From: Eutypa lata
Taxonomy: Eukaryota > Ascomycota > Sordariomycetes > Xylariales > Diatrypaceae
Assembly (NCBI GenBank): GCA_022661535.1
Contig: JAKULF010000009.1
Span: 1,364,001-1,428,000, forward strand
Direction of reading: 5' to 3'
Length of the DNA stretch: 64,000 bases
Shown here: in pieces, positions 11,336-22,294 of the stretch
Layout of the letters: each line of letters opens with the position of its first letter
How positions within the stretch are numbered: position 1 is the first letter of the stretch
The notes under the pieces: generated by a model
Seen by the model: only the letters and a program-made list of their open reading frames with translations
Told to the model about the DNA's origin: nothing
Database searches by the model: none
Translations under genes and position numbers: made by a program

Positions 11336-14300
11336 TCAAGGATTTCTCCTAAACGAAGAAAATAACTCCGAATCCCTGATAACTTCTTCTGGTGTTCCAA
11401 AATGAATTGCATGGCCTTGTTCTAGAACAAGGATTCGATCATACTCGAGTGCTGCTTCTAAGCGATGTAAGACGGAGATGAGGGTTTTTCCTTGCAGTCT
11501 TTTCGAAATCAAGCTCATTATCTGTTGCTCCGTCGAAATGTCAATGCTAAACGGCTAAATTAGCTTTCGTCACATACTAGATATTATTCACCATCGACTT
11601 ACCTGCTCGTGGCTTCATCAAAAAGCACTACGCCACCTTTCCTTGAGCCTGCCTGCAGGATGGTTCGCGCTAGTGAGAATAGCTGTGTCTCTCCGACTGA
11701 TAGATGGGCATCGCTCAAGTTACCGGAAAGTCCCCCAGAAGCGTTTATTTTGTCAAGAATTGCACACTCGGCGAGCACCTCGGTGATGGCGGCGTCAGAT
11801 AATTTACTATCTGGGTCTAACGCGTGCCGGGTGCCTTCACCCTGTATAAATGTGTCTTGCGAGATGACATTGAATCTAGAGCGAAGAGCCTGCTGACGGA
11901 CTCTCGATGTGTCGACTCCGTCGAGAGTTATGATGCCCCTTGGAGTGTCTATGAGTGCCAGCAGAGCCAATAAGAAACTCGACTTTCCAGAGCCGCTCCG
12001 TCCGCACACGGCGACCCTTTCCCCTGCGTTTATCTGCAAGGAGATGTCCTGGAGGGCCCAAGTGGGCTTCTCTGCTCCAGAGTTATAGCTCACGTATACG
12101 CTTTCAAACATCAGTGGACCAACACCTGGCCATTCGCTTGGTACGTCGATTGGTGAGATGACTTGACCCTCCGTTGGTGTGTTTTCCTCAAAAGAGCGGA
12201 TTCTAGCAATTGCACCGAGCGATGTCTCCAGGGACGTCCACGATGTTATCAGGTTCGTCAGCATCTCGCCAAGGCTAACCATGTTGAGAAACGCCACACC
12301 GATGGCGCTTGCAGTGGTAGAGTGCCGCGTTGCTACTGCAACACCGACGACCGTCACTGACAGGCCAGCCACAACCAAATTCAGTACAAGCCGGAGCCAC
12401 GTCTGGATCATCCATAGAAGATACCAGGGCTCTTGTGACCTATCTAACTTCTCCTGGATTTCGTTCCGCATTGTGCCCTGCCAGCCATGGGCTCTTATGG
12501 TCACCAATCCTGCACATGATTCCGATACTTTGCTTTGCAAGCCAGCTGTGGATTGTAGGTCCAACTGGCGCATCTGCTTAGATGTCCTCAGGTAGAAGTG
12601 CTGAAGTACGAATAGTACTGCGAATACTACCGGTAGGATTATTAGTGCAAACACGGCAGCCACCGACACTAGAACAATCTGAGCCATGCAGATCAAGGCG
12701 GCTGAGATGGTGTTTAATAAGTCTAGCGGGAGTCGCACATCGACTAGCATGAGATCTTGATTGAATCTGTTGATCAGACTACCGGCATCCGTCTTACTTA
12801 TGAAGACGAATGTTGCCTCTTGAAGTACTCTCAGGAGTTTGCCATGAAGACCAATCCCAGAAATAGGCATAACCCGGAGGAATGTGTGACTATACCCTAT
12901 CAGTCAGAATTTCGTAGCAGTTAATAGTATCCATCTACTTACGCCATCCAGAGCCCAAGGGAAGCTAGTGGTAAGACACTCAACACAGCAAAAAGCCCCA
13001 GCCAGTAGCCGTTGCTCTTCATCTGGTGTGTACTACTGGCATCATTGGACCACCACATGAGCCATACATCTTCATAGGATTAGCGACTAAGAATAAGGGG
13101 GGTTTTTGCATGAATAGACTTACCTGTAAACTTGAGACAGAATGCAAAGAGCAACCCGCCGCCAAAGTAGAAAGCCATATTGAACCGCCCCATACTTCCA
13201 AAGTATGTACGGTAAACATCGCGGTCTGTTACTAGTGTGGCTTTTTGGTCGACCTTCTTAGTTGTCACCTTCGAGTCTGTTATTTTTGTACCTGGGGCAG
13301 CTTCCTCGGAGGATGTCTCGTGGGTCTGGTCTTCATTGTCAGCTACGACGTTTATGTCGGAGAACTTAATAGGTTGAAGGTGCCCCTCGTCATCAATTAC
13401 GAGCACTTCATCGGCGAGCCGAGCACATGTTCCTGGAACTATGATCAGCCAGGTAACCTAAAGCTCACGTTTGACTTACGATCTTGAGTAACATGGATGA
13501 CTGTGGTGTCTAGTTCGTTAAGTATACCCGTTGGTCCGAAGAGACGGTCTAATATGGTCTGTTTAGTCGTTCTATCGATAGCACTAAGAGGATCGTCAAG
13601 TAGTAGAACTGCTGGTCGAGTTGCGATCGCTCGAGCTAAAGCCTACGCATGTTAGCAGGCTCCTAGGTATGTCACTGGATATGAAGTCAGTCCTTACTAG
13701 TCGCTGTTTCTCACCGCCGCTAATTCTGGCACCACTTGTACCAATAGTCTCGTCAGATGGTTGCGAACTGAGGAACTCTCGCAAGGCACATGCGTCGATG
13801 ACCTTCTGGTACCACACCTCATCATGTGGTACGCATCTAAATGCGTTTTCACGGGCGGTTAGGTTTTCAAGCCAGGCCGTCTGGCTGCAGTATGATATAC
13901 CGATTCCTCCCACATGGATACTACCAGCTGTTGGTTGGACCTCTCCAAGGATAGCGTTGAGCAGCAAAGACTTTCCGGAGCCGACCGCGCCCGTAATTGC
14001 GATATGTTGCCCCTTAGCCACGTTCATATTGATGTCTTTCAAGATTGTTTCAGCATCCCAACCAAGATTCGCGTTTTGTATTGCCACAATTGGCCTATCT
14101 CGTGAACTCTCCAGGCCGGCCACATCCTTTGATTCAGGGTCATTGTTTAGAGAAGCAAGATTTGCATCCGATAAATATTTACTTATCTGGATATCTCTGC
14201 TATCGACCCTTTCGGGCTTCTGGAGAAAATCCTCCAAGCGTTTGAAGCACCCCATGGCAGCTCCCATGTTAGGTATAATCTGTACAAGGCGTATCAGAGG

Positions 14301-16183
14301 ATTGGCAACGAGGGTGATGAGTATCACGGAACTGAACAATCTAGAGGCATCCAGGTTCGTTGTCCCAGATTCCGCAGTAGCGCCAACATAAGCTCCGAAG
14401 ACAACAACAGGCGCTAGAGTGAGGGTAGTAAACGCTATTATACGAAGTCAGAACATCGAATGTGGACAAGTAGAGGGGGTGCTCACATGTGACAATGGAA
14501 CAGAGTAGCAAAGCACGGAAATTCTTGGACGCCGTAAATTCGAGAACGCGAAGCTTTTCGATGACTTCCCCCATCCTTTGGCCTGCTCCCATCATCTTGA
14601 TAGCCTTCATGGAGGCGAGCATGTTCTTCGTAGCTGCAATCCGTCGCTCTGTTGCAGCCATCCATATACCCTGCTGGGTTCCGGCATGTTTCCCTACCAC
14701 AGTCGACCCGGCGACACAAACTTGTTGTATACTGAATTAGCCAAGAGCGTTGTAGGGAGGCGAGGGTCAATGGTTCACCTAATGCAAGTGCAAGTACAGT
14801 TAAGCTAGAGGGTCCAATTTGTCTCCAGAGTAACCAAGTCGCAAGGGCAGTGTCCACAGGCGAGCTCCAAAGGTCGTGGATGAACACAAACGAAGTGACG
14901 ATTCTCTGCAAATCGGAAACCATGAGAGTGAGGACTTTGGCTTCAACCCCTTTCTCGTGTCTTAACCTGAACATCTTCTGGGAAATACTGTCAACCAGGC
15001 CACCCCTGACTTTGGTTACTGTCTTGAAAGATAAATGCCTATACCATCCATCAGATACCTGGCTATTATTAGAAATTTGTCAGTACTATTGTTGTATGCT
15101 AGACTTACAGCGATCCCGACATAGACAAGGCATGATGCACCGATAAGTCCATAACCGTGGGTAGCAGAGGTCAGCTCCCGCCCTTCAAGGTATTCAATCA
15201 ATGCTGTTGCCAGAAACGGCTGGGCAAAGGTGAAGCCAGTCAAGCAAAGTCGTGTAATAACTGGAGTCAGTACGTAAAACCCAATACATCTGAACGAGAG
15301 GATGGCGAGTCCGAAACGGCCAGCTATACAATATTAGCTTTGGCTTTGGGAGGTAATACGGACTTCAGACATACATGTTGGAGTGTTCTGTATACGATCG
15401 AAGCTAGCGACCACGTTTGCTGTCTCAATAGACTCATCAACTAGATGTAGATCATCGGGCGTCAAAGATCGTTGATACCCTGTTACCAATAGTGGATTGA
15501 GCCAGGCAAAGAAGCTTCGGCTTAGGAACCCAGCAGACCCTTCAATTGAAACAAGTCTTTCCTTGGATTCCATCCAACGCCTTTTGCTGCAACTTTCCAA
15601 TGCTAGAATGAGGATTTGTACACAAATATTAATAAGTGCCACCGACGCGATAGGGCGATAGCCAGCGATGTGCCAATAGGTACGAGCCATGGCCGACCTC
15701 AGGAGTAAGGTGATCGTTAGGTAGAGACCTATCAAAATAGAGGACCGTTTTGACCGGATATGATCAAAATGCGACAACACGCCAAGTGCGAAAGCCGCAA
15801 CAACAGATAACGCAGCCGCGGGGACTGAAATTAGTGTCGTGTCATTGTCTCTGGCCGAGATGAGGCCTAGAATCGCAAGTTCGAGGGCTACGAATACAGC
15901 GATACAACACTATCCAATGTGTTCAGCCATGTTTCTTCTACAGCGACGGGGACTTCACTTCAGTCATACGTACCAGCTTTGATGTATATAAAACGCCTAG
16001 AGAGACTCTAACTGGGCCTCGGGCCAAGACGATCAGTCGAACAGATGCAGCTACAATGAACACACAGGATGGCACTATTTGGAAGAGAAGCTGCTCGAAT
16101 GAAAGCGTGAAGTCAAAAGGTCTTCGACACTGAGAGACCGAAGGGCCGAAAGACCTGTCGGCCTCAAACGTACACTCCATCAT
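11336..16183 (-). CDS. ABC-C (MRP-type) full-length transporter
   Basis: 1437 residues from 11 exons on the minus strand: 16183-15974, 15909-15375, 15323-15109, 15058-14779, 14720-14487, 14434-13698, 13642-13480, 13438-13124, 13069-12943, 12889-11603, 11546-11336; all ten introns (41-64 nt) fit in phase. Order: N-terminal TMD0-like segment opening FEADRSFGP, TMD1, NBD1, TMD2, NBD2, the usual layout of fungal multidrug/metabolite ABC-C exporters. NBD1 has Walker A GAVGSGKS, signature ISGGEKQR and Walker B LLLDDPLSAID (the ABCC-typical Asp in place of the catalytic Glu), and its H-loop reads VTQD, lacking the His. NBD2 has Walker A GRSGSGKS, signature LSVGETQLF, Walker B VVLFDEATS and H-loop LHRL. 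NBD1 should therefore bind but hydrolyse ATP poorly. ATG at 16183 (a second follows at once). The substrate cannot be read from sequence. Confidence 0.93.
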
Positions 16184-16625
16184 GGGGATATTGCGGTGGC
16201 CGGTAACTAGCTGATCGTGAATAGAGAAGAGAGACCTGGAAATAGGTGTTGCGACACAAGATAAACATTTGTTTGGAGAGCGTATTCTCTTAGGCAGCCG
16301 GATTCGTTATCATTACAATCCTTGTCGGTTTCCCTGTAATGGAAACGTTCCAGCCTATCAATAGCGTAGTAGCAAGGTAGTATAGTGCACCCCTTGTGCA
16401 TTAATGATTAAGCCAAGCAACTTAAGCAACTATATCATAGATCCGGCGCGTTTTACAATTGGTTGATATGTAGCAATGCGGCGCAGCTGTCTTTAGTACA
16501 ACAATTTCCCACACCAAGTACATACGAAATAAAGGTTGACATTAGATGACTCTTTTATTTTGAAAAGGGGGCTCTAAATATAAAAGGTACAGAGCCCCTT
16601 GAAACGCTACATGTCCTTCTCATGT
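16184..16625. other. Intergenic, promoter region of the ABC transporter
   Basis: No gene seen. It holds the upstream region of the ABC transporter and the 3' flank of the esterase (both minus strand). Confidence 0.45.
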
Positions 16626-17585
16626 TCATATCGGAATGATCTGTCCCCATTTGAAACAGTCGTCGCCAGTGCAAGCTAAATCAAACCAATCCATAACCAC
16701 GGCCTCCTGGTTCTGAATGTTGTGAGTGACACCCGCCGCACTGTAGGCCTCAAACCAGCCACTCTCGCCATAGACGCTCTTGGTCCAGCCAGCAACCGGA
16801 GTATCGGCAGTGGCGTTCGCCGGCTGCTCACTGAGTCCCAGCACGGCCGTCCACTGCTTGACTGCCTCGCCGTAGTTCACGTAGTCTAGGACATCGTCGT
16901 TCGTCCCATGATAGATCTGCACTTTAGGCCGCCAGCCGTCGTACCCGGGATACGCAGCGTCGACGAGGGCAGCCCACTCCTCGGCCGTCTTGGTGACCCG
17001 GCCCTCGGCGCACTCGGCGCCCCACACCCCATATCCATTGCCGGCGAAACAACCAAACGGCACGCCCGCGAAGGCGGAACCAGCCGCGAACATATCCGGG
17101 TACGCGCCGAGGAGGACCTCCGTCATCATAGCGCCGGACGACACACCGGTAACGAAAACGCGATCCGGGTCGCCGCCGTACTCGTCGAGCGCCCAGCGCA
17201 CCATGCTCGCGATTCCCAAGCTGTCGCCGCCGCCGTCGTGCGTCAGCGTGTCGTTGGACGACACGTCCCAGCACTTGTCGGCCGTGTTCGGGCTGTCCGG
17301 GTAGATGGCGATGAAGCCGTATCGGCTGGCTAGCGTCGCGTATTGCGAGCCCGCGTAGCAGGCCTGCGCGTCCCCGTGGCACCAGTGCGGGTTCACGAGG
17401 ATCGGGGGGTTGGCTGCTAGAGTGTCGGGCACGTAGATGTAGAACCCGACGTTGCGCGGGTTCGGCCCGAAGTCCGTCGTTACTTTTTCTAGGGAGGCTG
17501 CGCTCGCGACGAGGGGCCACCCGCCGCTGCCACTGCTGCTGAGCAGGAGGAGGCTTGTCACGGCGTTTTGGAATCGGCGAAGCAT
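16626..17585 (-). CDS. CE1 family esterase (acetylxylan/feruloyl esterase type)
   Basis: Single-exon gene, 319 residues. A signal peptide is visible (hydrophobic residues 8-30, ending ASAAS), then one alpha/beta-hydrolase domain of the PHB-esterase group: NVGFYIYVP, YATLASRYGFIAIYP, CWDVSS, THDGGGDSLGIASMV. The nucleophile elbow is GVSSG (Ser about 149), the acid is Asp 230 or 231 in YHGTNDD, and the catalytic His is near 288 in GVTHNI. The enzyme should hydrolyse acetyl or feruloyl esters on plant xylan outside the cell. The oxyanion-side block reads NPHWCHG where characterised members have IHYCTG-like sequence, so substrate preference may differ. No carbohydrate-binding module is attached. 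GC content is clearly higher than in the flanking spacers. Confidence 0.9.
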   Translation of the reverse strand: MLRRFQNAVTSLLLLSSSGSGGWPLVASAASLEKVTTDFGPNPRNVGFYIYVPDTLAANPPILVNPHWCHGDAQACYAGSQYATLASRYGFIAIYPDSPNTADKCWDVSSNDTLTHDGGGDSLGIASMVRWALDEYGGDPDRVFVTGVSSGAMMTEVLLGAYPDMFAAGSAFAGVPFGCFAGNGYGVWGAECAEGRVTKTAEEWAALVDAAYPGYDGWRPKVQIYHGTNDDVLDYVNYGEAVKQWTAVLGLSEQPANATADTPVAGWTKSVYGESGWFEAYSAAGVTHNIQNQEAVVMDWFDLACTGDDCFKWGQIIPI

Positions 17586-18545
17586 TTTGAGAAAACTCGA
17601 TGGCGGTTCCTTTGATCACCATGGAAGGAATGAGCTGAGCAATGGGGAATATGTCCATTTAAACCATTTGTTAACGTTGTTAATTAAGGTTCTAGATGGA
17701 TCTTGCGCATCCGTAGGCCCCATCGGTAGGGGTTGTCGCGGAGCGTGACCCTCCGAACCCCAACTCGCTCAGCTCCCGCCTAGACAGCTTCGAGACCTAT
17801 TACCGTCGTGTTTTAAACTGATTTAGGTTTGTAAGAATAATAACTACGATATCGAAGGTTATGTATCTACGTAAAATACATAGTTTTCTAAGTCATAGTC
17901 GAGATATATCTTGTAATAGGTTATGCCATCTTCCAATACGAGTTATAAATCCCGAAGATATCATGTTTGTTAGAATAGTGACAATAGTGACATATTGTTA
18001 ACAGGATAATAATATCTTTGATGGTCGACAAATGTGAAGGTTGTATTATAGCCGTGTTGGATTGATATGCGTTCCCATAGTTAAATATTCACTTCACTTA
18101 CTCGAAGGTTACTTGTTCATGAGAAGAAAGCCGTACTTAATCTACCAATGTAGATTAAGGGGTATGATTATGTAGACTATACCTATACGTACGATATACC
18201 CAGTATTCCTCGGCACATAGTATAGTATGATGCATCCATCTCCTATCTACGCGTTGCCCCAAACAATCAGTACCAAACACTCAGCGCACGCGCCGGCACT
18301 CGGTGGTAGGAATCCTGTGTCCACCATATTTTCCCCCAAGCAATTATCTGTCGATAGCCTTTCATATACCGCCTACACATTAGGCCCCACCACAACTGCT
18401 CCTGGGGAGGGCGATCAAGTCGCAAATCAGCTCGAGATTCGCAGTTTCCGCAGGTTGAAGGTACGTCTAACTAGTTAGCGAAAGTGAACTCTTCACGGTT
18501 CCTAATTGGCAACGGGGAAGGTTGAGTTTACATAGTGGAAGGAAT
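17586..18545. other. Intergenic, no gene seen
   Basis: AT-rich between about 17800 and 18220. A plus-strand ORF at 18227-18478 shows no motif. Probably the esterase promoter plus spacer. Confidence 0.45.
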
Positions 18546-18767
18546 TTAATTGGGAAATCCGCAAATGGCACAATCGCAAGGGGGTATGTTCTTGAGTTGA
18601 TGTCTGCAGCCCCAGCACACCGGAAAAGTAACTAACCCAGTTATCTTCTTGGGCTCATCCTTGCTACTGGAGGCTTCATCCTTTCCGGAATCAGTCTTTT
18701 CAGAATCGTCCTTGCTTCCATGGCTCTTCTTCTCCTTCTCCTTCTCCTTCTCGGTCGGGGTAGGCAT
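18546..18767 (-). CDS. Small Lys/Glu-rich protein with Cys-rich C-terminus
   Basis: 73 residues from the ATG at 18767 to TAA at 18546. The first ~44 residues are low-complexity (KEKEKEKK, then Ser/Asp/Lys repeats) and probably disordered. The last ~25 contain CWGC followed by PPCDCAICGF, i.e. five Cys in a CxxC...CxCxxC arrangement that could bind zinc. The frame stays open upstream to about 18845 but has no ATG there, so an upstream exon is possible. I do not recognise the family. Support is the compact Cys pattern in a continuous frame; it could still be a chance ORF. Confidence 0.45.
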   Translation of the reverse strand: MPTPTEKEKEKEKKSHGSKDDSEKTDSGKDEASSSKDEPKKITGLVTFPVCWGCRHQLKNIPPCDCAICGFPN

Positions 18768-19757
18768 CTTGTCGTTCGTGGGTAGGTTGCAGAGTATTAG
18801 ACAGGCGAGTTGTTGAAGTCCATACACCGTACGGACTGAAACCAAATTATCGTTGCAAATTGCTAGTTTTCTGGTACGTGAATAGGCTAGGGCTCGATTC
18901 CAGCTGAAAATTGGTTGAATGTTATGGAAGGTTTTGACAGATCAAACTTGTGAAATGAAGCTTCAACTGAAAAATGGGATCATCCTGTAAGTCTCTGCAT
19001 CAGTAATGCAGACATACCAGGCACAATGGTATTGGCGCCTATTGTTGTCCGACATAATAGGCGATAGATACCATTACCGCTGCCCTGAGGCGTCCATACG
19101 CTATGTGTACGTAATTATAGGGCTGGAGCCACTAGGGCTGCAGTATCTTTATTCACTTCTTTACTTCTCATCTTCAACAAGTACTTCCAAATCTATCCCC
19201 GAGGCGTCTTTCGTAGAGCTCTGCTTAGTAAGATAATTTTCAGTCACCGAAGCCAACAATACGGAGGAGCACACCAAGTACATAAGGTATCTATTCAATG
19301 TTGTAAAACACCACCGATTGCTTCAAGCCAACCAAACAGGACAAACACTAGTATTATTCAAAGTAACTAGCTAGCGGTTGAACTATTCATTAATATTTGC
19401 TCAAGTTAATACTCAGATTTGTTTATTTGTTTGTCACGCTAGTCCATGCGCCAATTCTCAGTCGCTACGTATATAAGTAGGTAGGTATTATTTATCTTCA
19501 TAAGTCTAAGTTTTGCCTGGCAACCGAACTTCGTTCTACTCTATTTTCATAATATATATAACAGCATCCTTCAACCATCAAGCTTAGGTACATATTCGTA
19601 CTTAATATTCGAAGCAACAAATTAAAGAAACACACTAATATCAACTCTCAAGTTTCTGGCCTTATTTTCTCTATTTAGAGCAGGTACGGCGAACGTGCCT
19701 ATCGCTACCACTATTAGCTAAAAGCCGACATTGAAATAGGTACCTTCGCGAAACACC
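18768..19757. other. Intergenic, upstream region of the APH-like kinase
   Basis: No gene seen. AT-rich, with a CT-rich stretch around 19140-19200. Promoters of the small Cys-rich protein (leftward) and the kinase (rightward) must lie here. Confidence 0.45.
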
Positions 19758-21032
19758 ATGACAACAAGTTCTCCAAGTAACAACTGGACTGGACTTTCCA
19801 ATATAGATCCTGGATCTGGTGCTCTTTACGATCAGATACAATGTGTTATTTCCAGGGCTGATTTCGATGAGCTTCAAAGGGTGGCACTCCTCACCCGTCT
19901 CGATCATGACGAAGCGGTAGGTCCAGACGTATCGTGCACCATTGATACATGTTCCTTCGCTTACGGATTCAACAACGTTGTGTTTAAGGTCTCGTTCTCC
20001 GACAACGTGTGCTGGATCGCACGGATTCAGCACGCCCCGGTCTACGCATCGCAAGCCTCTGAAAACGCTATGGACCTACTGAGTGAAATAGCGACAATGA
20101 GAACGGTCAAAGCTCGAACAACCATACCCGTCCCGCAAGTGTTCTCATATGACACCTCACCATGTAACCCAGTCGGTTACCCTTACATCCTCATGGAGCA
20201 TCTCGGTGGAGAGATACTAGGAGACACAATCGCTGCGGCAGTTCCGTCGGAACACCTACCCAAAGTCGCAAAGCAGCTCGCAGATGTGCTGTTCCAACTT
20301 CAGGGGCTAGCCTTTGATCGTCTGGGCCGGCTCTGGTGCGGCGACGATGGCCGGGGTTCTCCCGAGATTATCCCCCTCGACCTTACCGATTCGTCGTGGC
20401 CCAACCCTCCCGAGTCGTCCCTCGAGTGGTTCTATGCACAACGCGAGGATAATAACAGACTAGCTCTCGAGACACACTACGATGACCCGGAGTGGAGGGC
20501 TGCTTGTTCGGTTCTGATGGCCGCCATACCGTTCATCGTCGTGAAAGATCGACTTGAGGGTCCCTTCCCCCTCTGCCACCTCGACCTACATTTCGGTAAC
20601 TTGCTGTTCGACGATGACTACAATTTGACGGGCGTCATCGACTGGAGTCATGCACAGACAGTGCCAATAGAGCGCCTAGCTGTGTCCCCGGAGTTCATAA
20701 CATTTCCCGCAGGTTCGGATGAGGTAAACAACAGCGTTCTCAGATTGAGGTCCCTGGTCAAGGAGAGCCTGCAGCACTTAGAGAAGACGCAGTGCTCAGA
20801 TGAGGACTCAGGCGAGAATTTGGACGACAGTCCACCCGGTGATACCTCACCGACATTATTATCTCACATCTTCGGGACTGAGCGAGCGGATATTACACAT
20901 CGATGCACCTATAGCTTTCCACGTCGTGCTCTATGGGATGGACGGTTGGTAGCACGGTTGATATTCGGAGAGAAAGTCACGTGGGACCTGGTCGTGCTCA
21001 TGTATGGTGGAATTAATATTAACAAAGCCTAG
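19758..21032 (+). CDS. Aminoglycoside-phosphotransferase-fold (APH) kinase-like protein
   Basis: Single exon, 424 residues. The N-lobe includes FAYGFNNVVFKVSF, a glycine-loop-like turn with the beta-strand Lys, and the YPYILMEHLGG hinge. The C-lobe has the Brenner-type catalytic loop CHLDLHFGNLLFD (His-x-Asp...Asn) and the metal-binding IDWS, so the kinase core is complete. This family is greatly expanded in filamentous fungi; most members have no assigned small-molecule substrate and are not real antibiotic resistance genes. After the core there is an acidic, Ser/Asp-rich insertion (about residues 350-370). The ATG at 19758 is followed directly by coding sequence with the usual N-terminal length. 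Confidence 0.85.
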   Translation: MTTSSPSNNWTGLSNIDPGSGALYDQIQCVISRADFDELQRVALLTRLDHDEAVGPDVSCTIDTCSFAYGFNNVVFKVSFSDNVCWIARIQHAPVYASQASENAMDLLSEIATMRTVKARTTIPVPQVFSYDTSPCNPVGYPYILMEHLGGEILGDTIAAAVPSEHLPKVAKQLADVLFQLQGLAFDRLGRLWCGDDGRGSPEIIPLDLTDSSWPNPPESSLEWFYAQREDNNRLALETHYDDPEWRAACSVLMAAIPFIVVKDRLEGPFPLCHLDLHFGNLLFDDDYNLTGVIDWSHAQTVPIERLAVSPEFITFPAGSDEVNNSVLRLRSLVKESLQHLEKTQCSDEDSGENLDDSPPGDTSPTLLSHIFGTERADITHRCTYSFPRRALWDGRLVARLIFGEKVTWDLVVLMYGGININKA

Positions 21033-21198
21033 TTTCTTACAGTCTCAGCTAGTTATTGCGGCAAAACATCGTCAGGCGGGAGCTTGGCTTTTGCCTTAAT
21101 TACACACATATTAATGCGTAATAACTTGCTCATACAATCCATACCGTCCCCAGCGATTATGTGACTTCATTACCACCCATCCATCCTCCTTTCTGTTC

Positions 21199-22294
21199 TT
21201 AGAAGTTGGATTCTGCTGCCAAATCAATCCAAGGCTCGGGAAGTGAGTCGTCATCAAATAGATCTCTGTCATTCTCATCGTCGCTCTCTTCCACCTCCTC
21301 CACGACCTCTTCCCCATCTGCGTCCCATTCTATGTTGTTCTCCAATTCCGCTCTCCGTCCGGTTAAAGCATTAAATGCGAATACCTTGAGAGATGGAACC
21401 TCGTGTGATATGACCCTGACCATCCGAGGGTTCTCCAGTTGGTGTGCAAGTGTTGTTGCCTGGCCCTCGATGGCCTCTTTCAGGTCCAGGAAGGACTTTC
21501 GGGCAGTAGATTGACAGTCCTTGGAGTAACGACATGCCGTGATGGAACCAGACAAGTCTGAAATGCTTAGATTGATAATCAGTTCCCGTAGGTATTGGGG
21601 CGTACTGCAACACCTAGTCAATAATTTACGCTTTCAATATAGCTAGGGTAACTCTAGGGGTTACATACTCTTGTATTGCAGGCCCTAGGAGACACTCGCA
21701 TATGGTATCCGTTCGGCAGTGAAGCCTTCGCAATGACCGGAGCGAGGAACTGAGAGCGCAACAAATATGTAAATCGGAATCGGCTGGCTGATCGAACGGA
21801 TAACAGCCCGCGGTGTCAAATACCACCGACGTCAGATTCTGGATAGCCAGTAGTCCAGCCAGAGGCTTGACCATCAAATACGCGGGTCGCTCGATATCCA
21901 GCTCGGGATAGTCGGGCCCCACCTTTATCTTCAGACAACGCAGGCTCTGACATCGCTTCAACATACCAACTAAGACCTCCGAAGCTGAATTGATTAAAGA
22001 TACATATATCTTCTTCATTGGCGGTGAAGGGGTGGTATTCCACCACTCTGGACACCCCAGATCTATCCCGACCGAGGCGATGTAGGGCTGACACCCGAGG
22101 AAGGCTGTCTCGTTCTTCGTGAACTTTATAAGTGACCATGCCGTGAAAGGGAGGTCCCGAGAGAAAACCTTCCAGGCTAGGTCGTACCAAAGTCTTGAAA
22201 TGGTCAGGCGAGAGAGGTCCTTGGAGAAGAACTCATGACCTAATTCATCTAGGATACAGAGCAGAATCTCGGGAGGGAGCTCCAGTAACAACAT
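21199..22294 (-). CDS. F-box protein with acidic C-terminus
   Basis: About 343 residues, exons 22294-21669 and 21604-21199. The N-terminus LELPPEILLCILDELG...LSRLTISRLWYDLAWKVF is a standard F-box, which docks to Skp1 in SCF ubiquitin ligases. The rest has leucine-rich patches (CQSLRCLKIKV, IQNLTSVVFD, SLRSLRRLHC, YLRELIINLSISDLSG) suggestive of LRR-like substrate recognition. The C-terminus has a run of Asp/Glu (EEVVEEVEESDDEND). The acceptor is ambiguous: the AG at 21605-21606 and one 12 nt upstream (gactag) both keep the frame and differ by four residues. The ATG at 22294 puts the F-box at residue 4, as is common in fungi. Confidence 0.82.

Noticed and set aside
13621..14391. 256-codon plus-strand ORF
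   Set aside because: It is the antisense of ABC transporter NBD1 exons, which have clear motifs and splice signals.
16924..17658. 244-codon minus-strand, Arg-rich ORF
   Set aside because: Out-of-frame shadow of the GC-rich CE1 esterase gene.
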